64,000 nucleotides of DNA from Qipengyuania sp. JC766 (GCF_040717445.1 NZ_JBFEFL010000001.1:930001-994000); one strand, 5' to 3'. Positions 1 to 8,968 are shown, counted from the first letter of the stretch. Numbers and translations: made by a program. The notes: generated by a model from the sequence alone, not told the origin.

Positions 1-181
1 CGGAACAGAAGCCCTTGCCCGCACCGGTCAGCAGGACCGCGCGCGCATCGCCTAGGTCGTAGAACGCAGCCGACAGTTCCTGCGCCAGCTGGATCGATGC
101 GGCGTTGAGGCGATCCGGGCGGTTCAGCGTGATCTTCGCGACATCGCCTTCGCGTTCGACAAGGATCGTTTCATGGCTCAC
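1..181 (-). CDS. Enoyl-CoA hydratase/isomerase family protein, N-terminal part
   Basis: Only the first 60 codons lie in the window; the rest continues past base 1. The frame opens (M)SHETILVEREGDVAKITLN, typical of the first beta strands of crotonase-fold enzymes, and reaches GAGKGFCS, the conserved loop that precedes the oxyanion-hole region. Enzymes of this fold hydrate 2-enoyl-CoA or isomerise acyl-CoA; the exact substrate cannot be told from the N-terminus. I chose a GTG start at 181 because GGGAGAG lies 8 bases upstream. It is co-oriented with mce and pccB, which suggests a fatty-acid, branched-chain amino-acid or propionate degradation operon. Confidence 0.85.
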   Translation of the reverse strand, partial: MSHETILVEREGDVAKITLNRPDRLNAASIQLAQELSAAFYDLGDARAVLLTGAGKGFCS

Positions 182-272
182 GCGTGCACTCTCCCGGTGA
201 TGGTTCGGATTTCCGCCGTCTGTGGCCCTTAAGCCGGGTCAGGGCAAGGGTGGCGGAGCGGCTTCCGCCCGA

Positions 273-731
273 TCAGTGTGCGCCGTCCCCGTGGCCCTTC
301 GGGGGCGTTTCCATGATCTCGGTCAGCTGGCCCATCATGTCCTTGGGGTGGAGGAAGAAGATCGGCGTGCCATGCGCGCCGATGCGCGTCGGACCGAGGA
401 TGCGCTTGCCCTTCCCCTCGAACCACGCGCGCGCAGCCTCGATGTCCTCGACCTCGTAGCAGACATGGTGCTGGCCGCCGGCCGGGTTCTTGGCGAGAAA
501 GCCGTTTATGGGGGAGCTTTCGTCGAACGGCTCGATCAGCTCGATCTGCGTGCCCTTGCCCACTTCCCCCGCGCTATCGGGCGTATCGACGAAGCAGACC
601 TTCACGCCCTGCTCGGGCAGGTCGAAAGGCTCGGTGATCCGTACCGCGCCCATGGTGTCGCGGTAATATGCGATGGATTCCGCGATCGAGGACGTCGCGA
701 CGCCGATGTGGTTGAGACGGCCGAGTTTCAT
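273..731 (-). CDS. mce: Methylmalonyl-CoA epimerase
   Basis: This 152-residue vicinal-oxygen-chelate (glyoxalase fold) protein begins MKLGRLNHIGVATSS, the usual opening of methylmalonyl-CoA epimerases. Family-typical features include the metal-ligand His in NHIGVA, the segment TQIELIEPFD, HHVCYEV with a second metal His, and a C-terminal FLHPKDMMGQLTEIME carrying the last acidic ligand. The enzyme interconverts the 2S and 2R forms of methylmalonyl-CoA after propionyl-CoA carboxylase. A longer frame exists to 743, but the ATG at 731 overlaps the upstream stop codon (ATGA) and gives the family N-terminus, so I start there. It is the last gene of a pccB-lipoprotein-mce run. Confidence 0.93.
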   Translation of the reverse strand: MKLGRLNHIGVATSSIAESIAYYRDTMGAVRITEPFDLPEQGVKVCFVDTPDSAGEVGKGTQIELIEPFDESSPINGFLAKNPAGGQHHVCYEVEDIEAARAWFEGKGKRILGPTRIGAHGTPIFFLHPKDMMGQLTEIMETPPKGHGDGAH

Positions 732-1462
732 TCGAAACCGCAATGCGAAAGCACCGCCTCGTCGTCTGTGGTAAATTCGGAGCCATTCCAGCGATATTGC
801 AAAACACCGGTCTCCGATCCCGAATAAGCCACCTCGAAGCCTTTACCTTTGAATATAGATCTAATCTTGCCTTCGATAGCGAAATCCTCACCGTCGAAGG
901 ATGTACCGCCATAATAGTCAGGTATGGTCGCAATAGTGCGTGGACCATTCGCAGTAAGCTCAGTCAGGACGGTACATCCCTCGGTTATCCCCTGGCCAGT
1001 GAAGCCGCCGGAAGCGTAGATCGTAGGGTTTTCGGTAAATTTATCGGAGAGTGCCCATTCAGCTAATGCTCCCAAACTTCCCAATCGAACTGCCTCCGGA
1101 TACCGCTCTTTCACAAACAACCCTTCGCGAGGATCGCTGAAATAGAATACATCGAGACGGCCAGCTGTCGAATGCGAACCAGTCGGTTCTACCAAGGTTC
1201 CTTCGCTAACCAGAGCAAGTCCTTCAGCGATCGAAACCATCTCGTGATTCCGAAAAATCCATTCTGCTCCATCTGCATCGCGAAGTGGTTCTTGAGATGG
1301 AAAAGCAATCTGCGCCAGCTCGGATTCATCCAGTTGAGAAACTGGAATTACCGGCTCAGCGCCTTCAGATCTCGCCGCTTCAAACTCGCGCTCGGCAATT
1401 GCTGCATCGCCACTCTCAGAACAACTGGTTAGCATCAAACCAGCTACGACGAGGTACTTCAT
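728..1462 (-). CDS. Hypothetical lipoprotein, AT-richer than its neighbours
   Basis: I do not recognise a family for this 244-residue protein. The first 14 residues end in LTSC, a lipobox, so it is probably an exported lipoprotein with a mature acidic N-terminus (SESGDAAIAE). The rest is soluble and acidic, with FYFSDPREGLFVKERY and a Cys-containing C-terminus LSHCGFE. The DNA is clearly less GC-rich, by eye near 50-55%, than pccB or mce on either side, and uses codons such as AAT, ATA and TTA that neighbours avoid. It starts 7 bases after pccB and its TGA overlaps the mce ATG, so it is translated as part of that operon despite its different composition. A recent insertion is plausible. Confidence 0.75.
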   Translation of the reverse strand: MKYLVVAGLMLTSCSESGDAAIAEREFEAARSEGAEPVIPVSQLDESELAQIAFPSQEPLRDADGAEWIFRNHEMVSIAEGLALVSEGTLVEPTGSHSTAGRLDVFYFSDPREGLFVKERYPEAVRLGSLGALAEWALSDKFTENPTIYASGGFTGQGITEGCTVLTELTANGPRTIATIPDYYGGTSFDGEDFAIEGKIRSIFKGKGFEVAYSGSETGVLQYRWNGSEFTTDDEAVLSHCGFE

Positions 1463-1469
1463 TTCGGCC

Positions 1470-3002
1470 TCACAACGGAATATTATCGTGCTTCTTCCAC
1501 GGGTTCTCGAGCTGCTTACCGCGCAGCTTGCGCAGTCCCAGCGCGATCCGCCGACGGGTCGAGTGCGGATAGATCACCTCGTCGATATAGCCGCGTGAAG
1601 CGGCGACGAAGGGGTTGGCGAAGCGGTCTTCGTATTCCTTCGTCTTCTCGGCGATCTTTTCGGGATCGTCGCGGTCCTGGCGGAAGATGATCTCCACCGC
1701 GCCCTTCGCGCCCATCACGGCGATCTCGGCGGTGGGCCAGGCGTAGTTCAAGTCGCCGCGCAGGTGCTTGGACGCCATCACGTCGTACGCGCCGCCATAG
1801 GCCTTGCGGGTGATCACGGTGATCTTGGGCACGGTCGCCTCGGCATAGGCGAACAGCAGCTTCGCGCCGTGCTTGATGATGCCGTTATGCTCCTGCGCCG
1901 TGCCGGGCAGGAAGCCGGGCACGTCCACGAAGGTCAGGATCGGGATGTCGAACGCGTCGCAGAAGCGCACGAAGCGCGCGGCCTTCTTGGAACTGGCGAT
2001 GTCGAGCACGCCGGCGAGCACCATCGGCTGGTTCGCGACCACGCCGACCGTGCGCCCTTCCACCCGGCCGAAACCGCAGATGATGTTGGCTGCATGCGCC
2101 GGCTGGATCTCGAAGAAATCGCCCTCGTCCAGCGTCTTCCGGATCACCTCATGCATGTCGTACGGCATGTTCGCATTGTCGGGGATGAGCGTGTCGAGCG
2201 ACGGCTCCTCGCGGTCCCAGGCATCGGCGGTCGGGCGTTCGGGCACGTCCTCCCGGTTCGACAGCGGCAGGTAATCGACGAAATTGCGGGTCTGCAGCAA
2301 AGTCTCGATATCGTTCTCGAACGCGATGTCGGCGACGCTGGTCTTGGTCGTGTGCGTGACCGCCCCGCCCAGTTCCTCCTGCGTCACTTCCTCGTTGGTG
2401 ACCGTTTTCACCACGTCGGGCCCGGTTACGAACATGTAGGAACTGTCCTTCACCATGAAGATGAAGTCGGTCATCGCCGGGGAATAGACCGCCCCGCCCG
2501 CGCACGGGCCCATGATGAGGCTGATCTGCGGCACGACGCCCGATGCGAGCACGTTGCGCTGGAACACCTCGGCATAGCCGCCGAGCGATGCCACGCCTTC
2601 CTGGATGCGGGCGCCACCGCTGTCGTTGAGGCCGATGACCGGCGCGCCGACCTTCATCGCCATGTCCATCACCTTGCAGATCTTCTCCGCGTGGCGCTTG
2701 GACAGGGAACCGCCGAAGACGGTGAAGTCCTGGCTAAAGACGAACACCAGACGCCCGTTGATCGTGCCGCTGCCGGTGACGACGCCGTCGCCCGGGATGC
2801 GCTGTTCCTCCATGCCGAAATCGATGCAGTCATGCTCGACATAGGTATCGAGTTCCTCGAAGCTGTCCTCGTCCAGCAGGATCTCGAGCCGTTCGCGCGC
2901 GGTCAGCTTGCCCTTGGCGTGCTGCGCGTCGATCCGCTTCTGCCCGCCACCCATGCGGGCGGCTTCGCGGCGGCGTTCCATTTCGGCGATATTGGCGGAC
3001 AT
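1470..3002 (-). CDS. pccB: Propionyl-CoA carboxylase beta subunit (carboxyltransferase)
   Basis: The 510-residue length and sequence match the carboxyltransferase subunit of acyl-CoA carboxylases, best fitting propionyl-CoA carboxylase. The N-terminal half holds [33 protein letters not shown] and the oxyanion segment [12 protein letters not shown]; the C-terminal half holds [31 protein letters not shown] and the terminal [11 protein letters not shown]. It moves carboxyl groups from biotin to propionyl-CoA, giving (S)-methylmalonyl-CoA, the substrate of the neighbouring epimerase. The biotinylated alpha subunit is not in this window. It is the first gene of its operon on this strand, with about 220 bases of untranslated DNA upstream. 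Confidence 0.95.
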   Translation of the reverse strand: MSANIAEMERRREAARMGGGQKRIDAQHAKGKLTARERLEILLDEDSFEELDTYVEHDCIDFGMEEQRIPGDGVVTGSGTINGRLVFVFSQDFTVFGGSLSKRHAEKICKVMDMAMKVGAPVIGLNDSGGARIQEGVASLGGYAEVFQRNVLASGVVPQISLIMGPCAGGAVYSPAMTDFIFMVKDSSYMFVTGPDVVKTVTNEEVTQEELGGAVTHTTKTSVADIAFENDIETLLQTRNFVDYLPLSNREDVPERPTADAWDREEPSLDTLIPDNANMPYDMHEVIRKTLDEGDFFEIQPAHAANIICGFGRVEGRTVGVVANQPMVLAGVLDIASSKKAARFVRFCDAFDIPILTFVDVPGFLPGTAQEHNGIIKHGAKLLFAYAEATVPKITVITRKAYGGAYDVMASKHLRGDLNYAWPTAEIAVMGAKGAVEIIFRQDRDDPEKIAEKTKEYEDRFANPFVAASRGYIDEVIYPHSTRRRIALGLRKLRGKQLENPWKKHDNIPL

Positions 3003-3147
3003 CCGCAGGCTCCCGTGAAATCAGCGTTTTCGGATCGCCTTGCGCCATGCCGAGCGGCCATCGCTCGGTCAAGGCGGGCCCGTCCGGCTTTGCGTCCCCG
3101 CTGGTCAACAATCGCCCGATTAGAGCGGGTTAGAGCCCTTTTTGCAG

Positions 3148-3172
3148 GGAACCCGGTTTGCGTTCCGGAGTT
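3148..3172 (+). promoter_or_regulatory. EcfG-type general stress promoter upstream of csbD
   Basis: GGAAC at 3148-3152 is followed after exactly 16 bases by AGTT at 3169-3172. The known alphaproteobacterial EcfG/RpoE2 consensus is GGAAC, 16-17 bases, CGTT, so only the first -10 base differs. It lies 55 bases before the start codon of the CsbD-family gene, a class often found in general stress regulons. The match is by eye; no transcription start is known. Confidence 0.5.
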
Positions 3173-3226
3173 AACTTATCACAGGCGGCGATCGTGCCGC
3201 AGACTGTTTTTTCTAGGAGAATTACG

Positions 3227-3409
3227 ATGGGTGAATTCACGGACAAGGCGAAGGCTGCGGCCAACGACATTGCCGGCAAGACCAAGGAAGCCATCGGCGA
3301 AGCGACCGACAACCGCAAGCTGGAAGCCGAAGGCGAAGCGCAGCAGGCGAAGGCCAAGGCCCAGAAGGCCAAGGGCACTGTCAAGGGCGCGCTCGGCGAC
3401 AATATCTAA
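3227..3409 (+). CDS. CsbD family stress-response protein
   Basis: A 60-residue, highly charged, Ala/Lys/Glu-rich helical protein. It carries the CsbD signature: MGEFTDKAKAAANDIAGKTKEAIGEAT at the N-terminus, LEAEGEAQQAKAKAQ in the middle and GTVKGALGD at the end. CsbD-like proteins are small cytoplasmic proteins induced by general stress; their molecular role is not established. I start at the ATG at 3227 because TAGGAGA ends 6 bases before it; a longer frame from 3158 lacks this and is not family-like. The gene stands alone with an EcfG-like promoter upstream and an intrinsic terminator downstream. Confidence 0.9.
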   Translation: MGEFTDKAKAAANDIAGKTKEAIGEATDNRKLEAEGEAQQAKAKAQKAKGTVKGALGDNI

Positions 3410-3432
3410 CGTCGATCCGACCCGAAAACGAG

Positions 3433-3464
3433 AAGGCCGCGGCGATTGCCGGGGCCTTTTTCTT
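3433..3464 (+). terminator. Intrinsic terminator after csbD
   Basis: AAGGCC at 3433-3438 pairs with GGCCTT at 3453-3458; additional GC pairs are possible inside the loop. The stem runs into TTTTTCTT. It begins 24 bases after the csbD stop and lies just before the convergent glutathione reductase gene. Confidence 0.7.
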
Positions 3465-3496
3465 ATGCTGCGCTGACGAAGCGGGAGAACTCCCGC

Positions 3497-4849
3497 TTAT
3501 TTCAGCAGGACGAGTTCTTCCGCCACGGTCGGGTGGATCGCGGTGGTCGCGTCGAAATCGGCCTTGGTCATGCCGGCCTTCACCGCCACGGCGGCCGCCT
3601 GCATGATCTCCGGCGCTTCCGGGCCGATCATGTGGATGCCGACGATCTTGTCGTTCGCGCCGTCGCAGATCATCTTGATGAGGCTGCGTTCCTCGCGCCC
3701 GGCAACCACGTTCTTCATCGCCCGGAAGTCCGACTGGTAGACCTTGACCTGGCCGAGCGCGTTCTTCGCCTCGCCCTCCGTCATGCCGACGGCGGCGATG
3801 GGCGGGTGGCTGAAGACGGCGCTGGGGATGCAGGAATGGTCGACCGCGGTCGGCTTGTCCCCGAACACGGTGTCGGCAAAGGCCTGGCCTTCGCGGATCG
3901 CCACGGGGGTCAGCTGCACGCGCGCCGTCACGTCGCCCACGGCGTAGATGTGGTCGACATTGGTCTTGCTGAACCGGTCGACCTTGATCTCGCCCTTCTC
4001 GCCCAGCTCGATGCCCGCTGTCTCGAGACCGAGGCCCTCGGTGTTGGGCACGCGGCCCGTGGCATACATCACGGCCTCGACCTCGATCGGGTCGTGATTG
4101 CTCATGCAGACGCGCAGGCAGCCGTTGTCGAGCTGCTTGATGTTCTCGAACTCAGCATTGAAGCGGAAATCGATGCCCTTCTTGACCGAGATCTGCAGCA
4201 GGCGGTCGGTCAGGCTCTGGTCGTAGCTGCGCAGCAGCGTGTCGGTCCGGTTGATGATCGTGACCTTGGTGCCGAATTCGTTGAAGATGCCGGCAAACTC
4301 GTTGGCGATGTAGCCGCCACCCGCGATCAGGATGCGTTTGGGCAGTTCGTCCAGGTGGAACGCCTCGTTGCTGGTGATGCCCAGCTCGCCGCCGGAACAG
4401 CCCGGGATGTGCGGGCGCGCGCCGGTGGCGATCAGGATGTATTTCGCCGTGACGGTCTTGCCGCTCGCCAGCTTGATCTCGTGCGGGCCCACGATCTCCG
4501 CCCGTTCGTCGAAGATGGTGACGTCGTGGCTTTCCAGCGTCTTGCGATACACGCCGTTGATGCGGTCCACGTCCGCCATCACGTTGTCGCGCAGCTTGAC
4601 CCAGTCGAAGCTCTTGCCCTCGATATTCCAGCCGAAGCTCTGGCAGTCCTCCAGGTCCTCCGCGAAATGCGCGCCGTAGACGAGCATCTTCTTGGGCACG
4701 CAGCCGCGAATGACGCAGGTGCCGCCGATGCGGTGTTCCTCCGCCACGGCGACCTTCGCGCCATGCGCCGCCGCCACGCGGCAAGCGCGCACGCCGCCCG
4801 ATCCCGCGCCGATCGTGAACAGGTCGTATTCGTATTTATCGGCGGACAT
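3497..4849 (-). CDS. gor: Glutathione-disulfide reductase
   Basis: The 450-residue flavoprotein has the FAD-binding GAGSGGVRA near residue 14, the redox-active disulfide in GGTCVIRGCVPKK, an NADPH Rossmann segment GGGYIANEFAGIF near residue 170, the ATGRVPNT and YAVGDV motifs, and the C-terminal dimer-interface active site AIHPTVAEE with the catalytic His-Glu pair. The IRGCVPKK form is typical of glutathione reductase rather than dihydrolipoamide dehydrogenase or mercuric reductase. It reduces oxidised glutathione with NADPH in the cytoplasm. It is transcribed alone and converges on csbD. Confidence 0.92.
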   Translation of the reverse strand: MSADKYEYDLFTIGAGSGGVRACRVAAAHGAKVAVAEEHRIGGTCVIRGCVPKKMLVYGAHFAEDLEDCQSFGWNIEGKSFDWVKLRDNVMADVDRINGVYRKTLESHDVTIFDERAEIVGPHEIKLASGKTVTAKYILIATGARPHIPGCSGGELGITSNEAFHLDELPKRILIAGGGYIANEFAGIFNEFGTKVTIINRTDTLLRSYDQSLTDRLLQISVKKGIDFRFNAEFENIKQLDNGCLRVCMSNHDPIEVEAVMYATGRVPNTEGLGLETAGIELGEKGEIKVDRFSKTNVDHIYAVGDVTARVQLTPVAIREGQAFADTVFGDKPTAVDHSCIPSAVFSHPPIAAVGMTEGEAKNALGQVKVYQSDFRAMKNVVAGREERSLIKMICDGANDKIVGIHMIGPEAPEIMQAAAVAVKAGMTKADFDATTAIHPTVAEELVLLK

Positions 4850-4923
4850 TCAAGGCTCTCCTGCTGGCACGAGCGCGCGATATGGCGGGCCGCGCCTGCA
4901 GGTTCAACCGCAGTCTGCCGAAC

Positions 4924-5643
4924 TCAGGCCCCGTCCGCGTCAAAGGAAATTTCCGCCGGATCACTGAAGACACTGAGAGCGAGGGCAGCCACGATTAGCG
5001 TTCTGGCCAGTCCGGGATCGGTGCCTTGCGCCATATGGAGCACGGGCCGCCCGTTCAGTTCCAGCGCCCCCACCGCCCGGCCGCGCCGTTCGAAGACGTA
5101 GCCGATGGGCGTGATCGTGCCGATGCGCGTCCGGGTAAGGTCGTGCGCGGACCGGATCCGGACGACCTCCCCGCCGAGCGCGATTTCGCCGATCCGTTCG
5201 TAGCGATAGGCGGCCGTGCCCCTTCCGGTCACTTCCTGCAGTTCGAACCGCGCCGGGATCGGCCGGCCGTCGGCGGTGAATTCGCAGCGATAGGCCATCG
5301 GCGCGGTGGTCATCTCGACACCGTCGCCCAGCGAAAGGGCCTGCTCGTCCATCCCGCAGCGGCCCTCGATTGCGGACGTGATTTCCGGGCCTCTTACGGC
5401 GAAACGAGCCAGCGCGTACCGCTCTATCACCGTGTCGAACACGTCCGTACGGCCCCCGGTCTGCCGGAAGGTCCCGGAATAGGGGCCGGCTTCGAAGCGC
5501 CCCGTGTTCCAGCCGCTGAAGCCGCGAAATTCGATGGACTGCGGGTTTGCGCCAAGGCTTTCGGGCACCTGCATCCGGGCCGGCTGGATCGCCGAACATC
5601 CCGCCAGAAGGAGAATGCCAAGCCAAAGTGTGTGTCGAAGCAT
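4924..5643 (-). CDS. Hypothetical lipoprotein, about 239 residues
   Basis: The protein begins MLRHTLWLGILLLAGCSAIQ: a short basic N-terminus, a hydrophobic core and the lipobox LAGC, so it is an exported lipoprotein. The mature part is beta-rich, with segments such as YSGTFRQTGGRTD, a two-Cys pattern (GRCGMDEQ and AYRCEFTADG, perhaps a disulfide) and a more hydrophobic C-terminal stretch ARTLIVAALALSVF. I do not recognise a named family. The ATG at 5643 is supported by GGGGGAG 6 bases upstream; the frame stays open further upstream, but that part has no coding character. It appears monocistronic. Confidence 0.8.
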   Translation of the reverse strand: MLRHTLWLGILLLAGCSAIQPARMQVPESLGANPQSIEFRGFSGWNTGRFEAGPYSGTFRQTGGRTDVFDTVIERYALARFAVRGPEITSAIEGRCGMDEQALSLGDGVEMTTAPMAYRCEFTADGRPIPARFELQEVTGRGTAAYRYERIGEIALGGEVVRIRSAHDLTRTRIGTITPIGYVFERRGRAVGALELNGRPVLHMAQGTDPGLARTLIVAALALSVFSDPAEISFDADGA

Positions 5644-5662
5644 GAACGGCTCCCCCTGTCGC

Positions 5663-5683
5663 CCGCCGGCGCTTTGCCGGCGG
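5663..5683. repeat. Short perfect inverted repeat
   Basis: CCGCCGGC at 5663-5670 and GCCGGCGG at 5676-5683 form an 8-bp stem with a 5-base loop. It lies 20 bases before the start of the lipoprotein gene at 5643, in its 5' untranslated region. There is no T tract, so it is not a terminator. It may simply be a GC-rich hairpin. Confidence 0.4.
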
Positions 5684-5847
5684 CATGAGCCGGATGCGCC
5701 GCGCCAGGTGAACGGCGGCTGTCCGCAACGGCGCGGCTTCGCGGTACCGGGAACCTTCGCGCACGCGGGCCCATTCAGGACCATAAGTGGCGGCAAGCCG
5801 CAGGAGCGCTGCGCCGTCATCACCGAACCTGAGACAAGAAAGGCCGG

Positions 5848-6954
5848 ATGACGCAACCGATAGAGAATATCGTCGACCAGGGGGCGGGCCTGCTGCCTTA
5901 TCCCTGGAGCCTGCTTGCCGTCGCGGTGCTTGCGACCCTGCTCGCGCTTGCCGTCCACCAGCTCGTCTTCCGGGTCCTGTCGCGGATCGCGCGGCGGACC
6001 GACAGTCCGTCCGACACGCTGCTGATCCGCAAGCTCGCTTCGCCCACCCGAGTCGCGGTGATCGCGCTGGCGCTGGTCCTGACCGCGCGCGAAATACCCG
6101 CCTTCGAGACGGTCTGGCAGAAGGTCGCCGGCTTCGTGATGCCCGCACTGGTCGGCTGGATCGCGATCGCGATCCTCCATGCACTGGTCGAAACGATGAA
6201 GCTGCGTGCCGACATCACCGTGGCGGACAACCTCTCCGCGCGGCGGCGGCGCACGCGGCTGACGATGCTGAACCGCATAGCGACCTTCATCATCATCTTC
6301 GTGACGGTGGGCCTCGCCCTGCTGTCCATTCCCGGCATCCGCGACATCGGCCTGACGCTGGTCGCCTCCGCGGGCCTTGCTGGCCTCGCCGTCGGTGCGG
6401 CGGCGCAGCCTGCGCTCAAATCGCTTATCGCCGGGGTCCAGATGGCCCTGACCGAGCCGATCAATATCGACGATGTCGTGATCATCGAAGGGGAATGGGG
6501 CCGGATCGAGGATATCCGCACGACCTATGTGGTGGTCCGCATCTGGGACGATCGCAGATTGATCGTGCCGACCACGCAGTTCCTGGAAAGCGCATTCCAG
6601 AACTGGACCAAGAAGACCGCCGAACTGCTCGGCTCGGTCGAACTCTATCTCGATCCCGCCACGCGCATCGGACCGATCCGCGCCGAATTCGAACGCCGTA
6701 TCGCGCAGAACGAACGCTGGGACGGCCGGGTCCAGGTCGCGCAGGTCACAGAAACCAGCCGCGATGCCATCGTCCTTCGCCTGCTGATGAGCGCGAAGGA
6801 TTCACCCACGCTGTTCGACCTGCGCTGCGATATCCGCGAAGCGATGCTGGAATGGCTGGCGGACAACCAGCCCGCCGCCTTTGCCAGACTGCGCGTCGTC
6901 TCGCCGGAGCCCGAGGAATCGGACGTGCGGGCCAGGATCGACGCGCAGGTCTAA
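5848..6954 (+). CDS. MscS-family mechanosensitive ion channel
   Basis: This 368-residue inner-membrane protein has about four hydrophobic helices at the N-terminus (roughly residues 18-40, 65-82, 95-115 and 145-165). The MscS pore helix follows as LTLVASAGLAGLAVGAAAQPALKS with its Ala/Gly packing pattern. The beta domain then has GVQMALTEPINIDDVVIIEGEWGRIEDI and the conserved LIVPTTQFLES. Such channels open on hypo-osmotic shock and release solutes. Residues 225-368 form the cytoplasmic domain. The closing stop is 8 bases from the end of the convergent helicase gene. It is larger than E. coli MscS because of the extra N-terminal helices. Confidence 0.92.
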   Translation: MTQPIENIVDQGAGLLPYPWSLLAVAVLATLLALAVHQLVFRVLSRIARRTDSPSDTLLIRKLASPTRVAVIALALVLTAREIPAFETVWQKVAGFVMPALVGWIAIAILHALVETMKLRADITVADNLSARRRRTRLTMLNRIATFIIIFVTVGLALLSIPGIRDIGLTLVASAGLAGLAVGAAAQPALKSLIAGVQMALTEPINIDDVVIIEGEWGRIEDIRTTYVVVRIWDDRRLIVPTTQFLESAFQNWTKKTAELLGSVELYLDPATRIGPIRAEFERRIAQNERWDGRVQVAQVTETSRDAIVLRLLMSAKDSPTLFDLRCDIREAMLEWLADNQPAAFARLRVVSPEPEESDVRARIDAQV

Positions 6955-6962
6955 ATTCCGGA

Positions 6963-8348
6963 TCAGCCGCGCGCCGCGCCGCCGCTCCGGTTGCGATTGC
7001 CGCCCTGTCCGCCACGGCCACGGCCGCCGCCCGGCTTGCCTTGTCCGGCTCCGGCGGGCCTGCCCTTGCGGGCGGGATGCTTGGCCTTGGGCTTGGACTG
7101 GCGCGGACCGCTCTCGCCGCGCGGGATCACCTTGGGCTTCTTCTGCCGCTGATTGGGCGCCTCGCGCTTGGTCGGGCCGACGCCCTCCACCACCGCGCGG
7201 AAATTGTCAGGCAGGGGAAGCCGGTCGAATTCGGCGTCGGTCTGCCTGTTGATGTCCTTCAGGTAAGCGCGCTCGTCCTCGGCACAAAAGGCGATGGCGA
7301 TGCCGTCCGCTCCGGCGCGGGCGGTCCGTCCGATGCGGTGGACATACTGTTCCGGCACGTTGGGCAGTTCGTAATTGATGACGTGGCTGACGCCGGGAAT
7401 GTCGATCCCGCGCGCGGCAACGTCCGTCGCGACCAGGATCGGCGTCTTGCCGCGGCGGAACTCGTCCAGCGCGCGCTGGCGCTGCGGCTGGCTCTTGTTG
7501 CCGTGGATGGCGTTCGCCGGAAGGTTCCTTTGCGCCAGCTTCTTCACCACGCGGTCCGCACCGTGCTTGGTGCGGGTGAAGACCAGCACGCGCTCGATCT
7601 TGCCCGGGATGGGATGGCGGCCCGACAGGATGAGTTCGAGCAACGACTGCTTCTCGTCCTGCTGCACCATGAAGAGATACTGGTCGATCCGCTCCGCCGT
7701 CGTCGCCGCCGGGGTGACGCTGACCGTGACGGGATCGTGGCAGTACTGCCCGACAAGATCCTTGATCTGCTTGGGCATGGTGGCGGAAAAGAACAGCGTC
7801 TGGCGGTCTTCGGGGACCAGCTGGCTGATCCGGCGCAGCGCGTGGATGAAGCCGAGGTCCAGCATCTGGTCCGCCTCGTCCAGCACCAGGATTTCCACCT
7901 TGGAGAGGTTGAAGGCCTTCTGGTCGATCAGGTCGAGCAGGCGGCCCGGCGTCGCGACGAGGATGTCGGTGCCGCGATGCAGCTTGTTGCGGTCCTTGTT
8001 GACGCTGGTCCCGCCGACGATCGAATGCACGCGCATGCCGGCCATCGCGCCGTAATCCTTGGCGCTCTGGGCGATCTGCCCGGCCAGTTCGCGCGTCGGT
8101 GCCAGCACCAGCATGCGGCAGGACTTGAACGGGGTCTGGTTGTCGGCCTCGCGCAGCCGGTCGATGCTGGGCAGCATGAAGGCCGCCGTCTTGCCGGTAC
8201 CGGTCTGGGCGATACCCAGGAGGTCGCGCCCTTCCAGCACGGGCGGGATCGCCTGCGCCTGGATCGGCGTGGGATTGGAGTAGCCCTTGAGGTCGAGGGC
8301 CTGGAGGACGGGCTGGGACAGGCCCAGCTGGTCGAATGTCGTGGTCAT
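6963..8348 (-). CDS. DEAD-box ATP-dependent RNA helicase, RhlE-like
   Basis: All helicase motifs are visible in this 461-residue protein: the Q-motif region YSNPTPIQAQAIP, motif I AQTGTGKT, PTRELAGQ, TPGRLLD, VLDEADQMLDLGF, SAT in FFSATMP, ARGIDIPG and HRIGRTARAG. The tail from about residue 390 is basic and low-complexity, ending in Gly/Arg/Asn repeats, as in RhlE-type proteins that act in RNA remodelling and cold growth. I start at the ATG at 8348 (MTTTFDQLGLSQPVL), the family N-terminus; the frame is open about 66 codons further upstream without coding features. It is divergent from the small gene at 8676. Confidence 0.93.
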   Translation of the reverse strand: MTTTFDQLGLSQPVLQALDLKGYSNPTPIQAQAIPPVLEGRDLLGIAQTGTGKTAAFMLPSIDRLREADNQTPFKSCRMLVLAPTRELAGQIAQSAKDYGAMAGMRVHSIVGGTSVNKDRNKLHRGTDILVATPGRLLDLIDQKAFNLSKVEILVLDEADQMLDLGFIHALRRISQLVPEDRQTLFFSATMPKQIKDLVGQYCHDPVTVSVTPAATTAERIDQYLFMVQQDEKQSLLELILSGRHPIPGKIERVLVFTRTKHGADRVVKKLAQRNLPANAIHGNKSQPQRQRALDEFRRGKTPILVATDVAARGIDIPGVSHVINYELPNVPEQYVHRIGRTARAGADGIAIAFCAEDERAYLKDINRQTDAEFDRLPLPDNFRAVVEGVGPTKREAPNQRQKKPKVIPRGESGPRQSKPKAKHPARKGRPAGAGQGKPGGGRGRGGQGGNRNRSGGAARG

Positions 8349-8675
8349 TTGAAAATCGTACTCGCAATGATGCGCGGCGCGCAGCGGGAGCCTGTGGCTC
8401 GCGCACAACGCGACGCGGGGGATGAAACCGCCCGCGTGAAAAGGGTAGGTTAGAAACTGGACCGAGAGGCTGCCGGGACCGGGCGTATTCCGCACCGTCG
8501 CTTCACGCAGGCTGGCGTCTCGATGCCGGGCAAATGGCTGCCGCACTGCACAATGTCAAGCTGGCCGCGCAAATCATTCGTCGCATTGGGAAAATCGAAA
8601 CCATCGCGATTTACCCGTCGGACAAGAATCGAAGGCTACCCTGCCATACAACGCCAGACCGGGACTTTGCGCGCC
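8349..8675. other. Gene-free stretch between divergent genes
   Basis: These 327 bases separate the RhlE-like helicase (leftward) from the 91-residue gene (rightward). I see no tRNA, terminator or convincing coding frame. Part of it probably serves as the helicase 5' untranslated region. A small hairpin, GAGCC-TGT-GGCTC at 8388-8400, lies about 40 bases upstream of the helicase start. Confidence 0.4.
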
Positions 8676-8951
8676 GTGATCGAAATCGAAATCCAGAACG
8701 AGGACCATCAGACAGAAACCCGCGTGCGATTTTCCGCCGTCCCGCGCATCGGCGAAGGCGTACGGCTGAAGGAACCCGACGGCTTCTGGGCGAGCTACGA
8801 CGTCATGGACGTATGGTACCAGAAGGCGGAATACGGGGATGTCTGGGTCCCCTATCTTCACGTGCGCAAGACACCTTCGGAAAGCGCAGGCGTCCACCAG
8901 CCGGACAATCTCGTCCCGTTCGAAAGGGAGGCAGGACAATTCAGAACCTGA
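8676..8951 (+). CDS. Hypothetical 91-residue protein preceding a response regulator
   Basis: No family is recognised. The sequence from IEIEIQNEDHQTETRVRFSAVP through WYQKAEYGDVWVPYLHV has alternating hydrophobic residues, suggesting a small beta-sheet or barrel domain. The start is uncertain: the frame is open from an ATG at 8523, but the first 50 codons there lack coding character, so I prefer the GTG at 8676. Its stop at 8951 lies just before the response regulator, and the segment GGGAGG at 8926-8931 inside its 3' end looks like the next gene's ribosome site. The two may be translationally coupled and functionally linked. Confidence 0.55.
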   Translation: MIEIEIQNEDHQTETRVRFSAVPRIGEGVRLKEPDGFWASYDVMDVWYQKAEYGDVWVPYLHVRKTPSESAGVHQPDNLVPFEREAGQFRT

Positions 8952-8968
8952 TCAAGCGCTCCGGCCAG

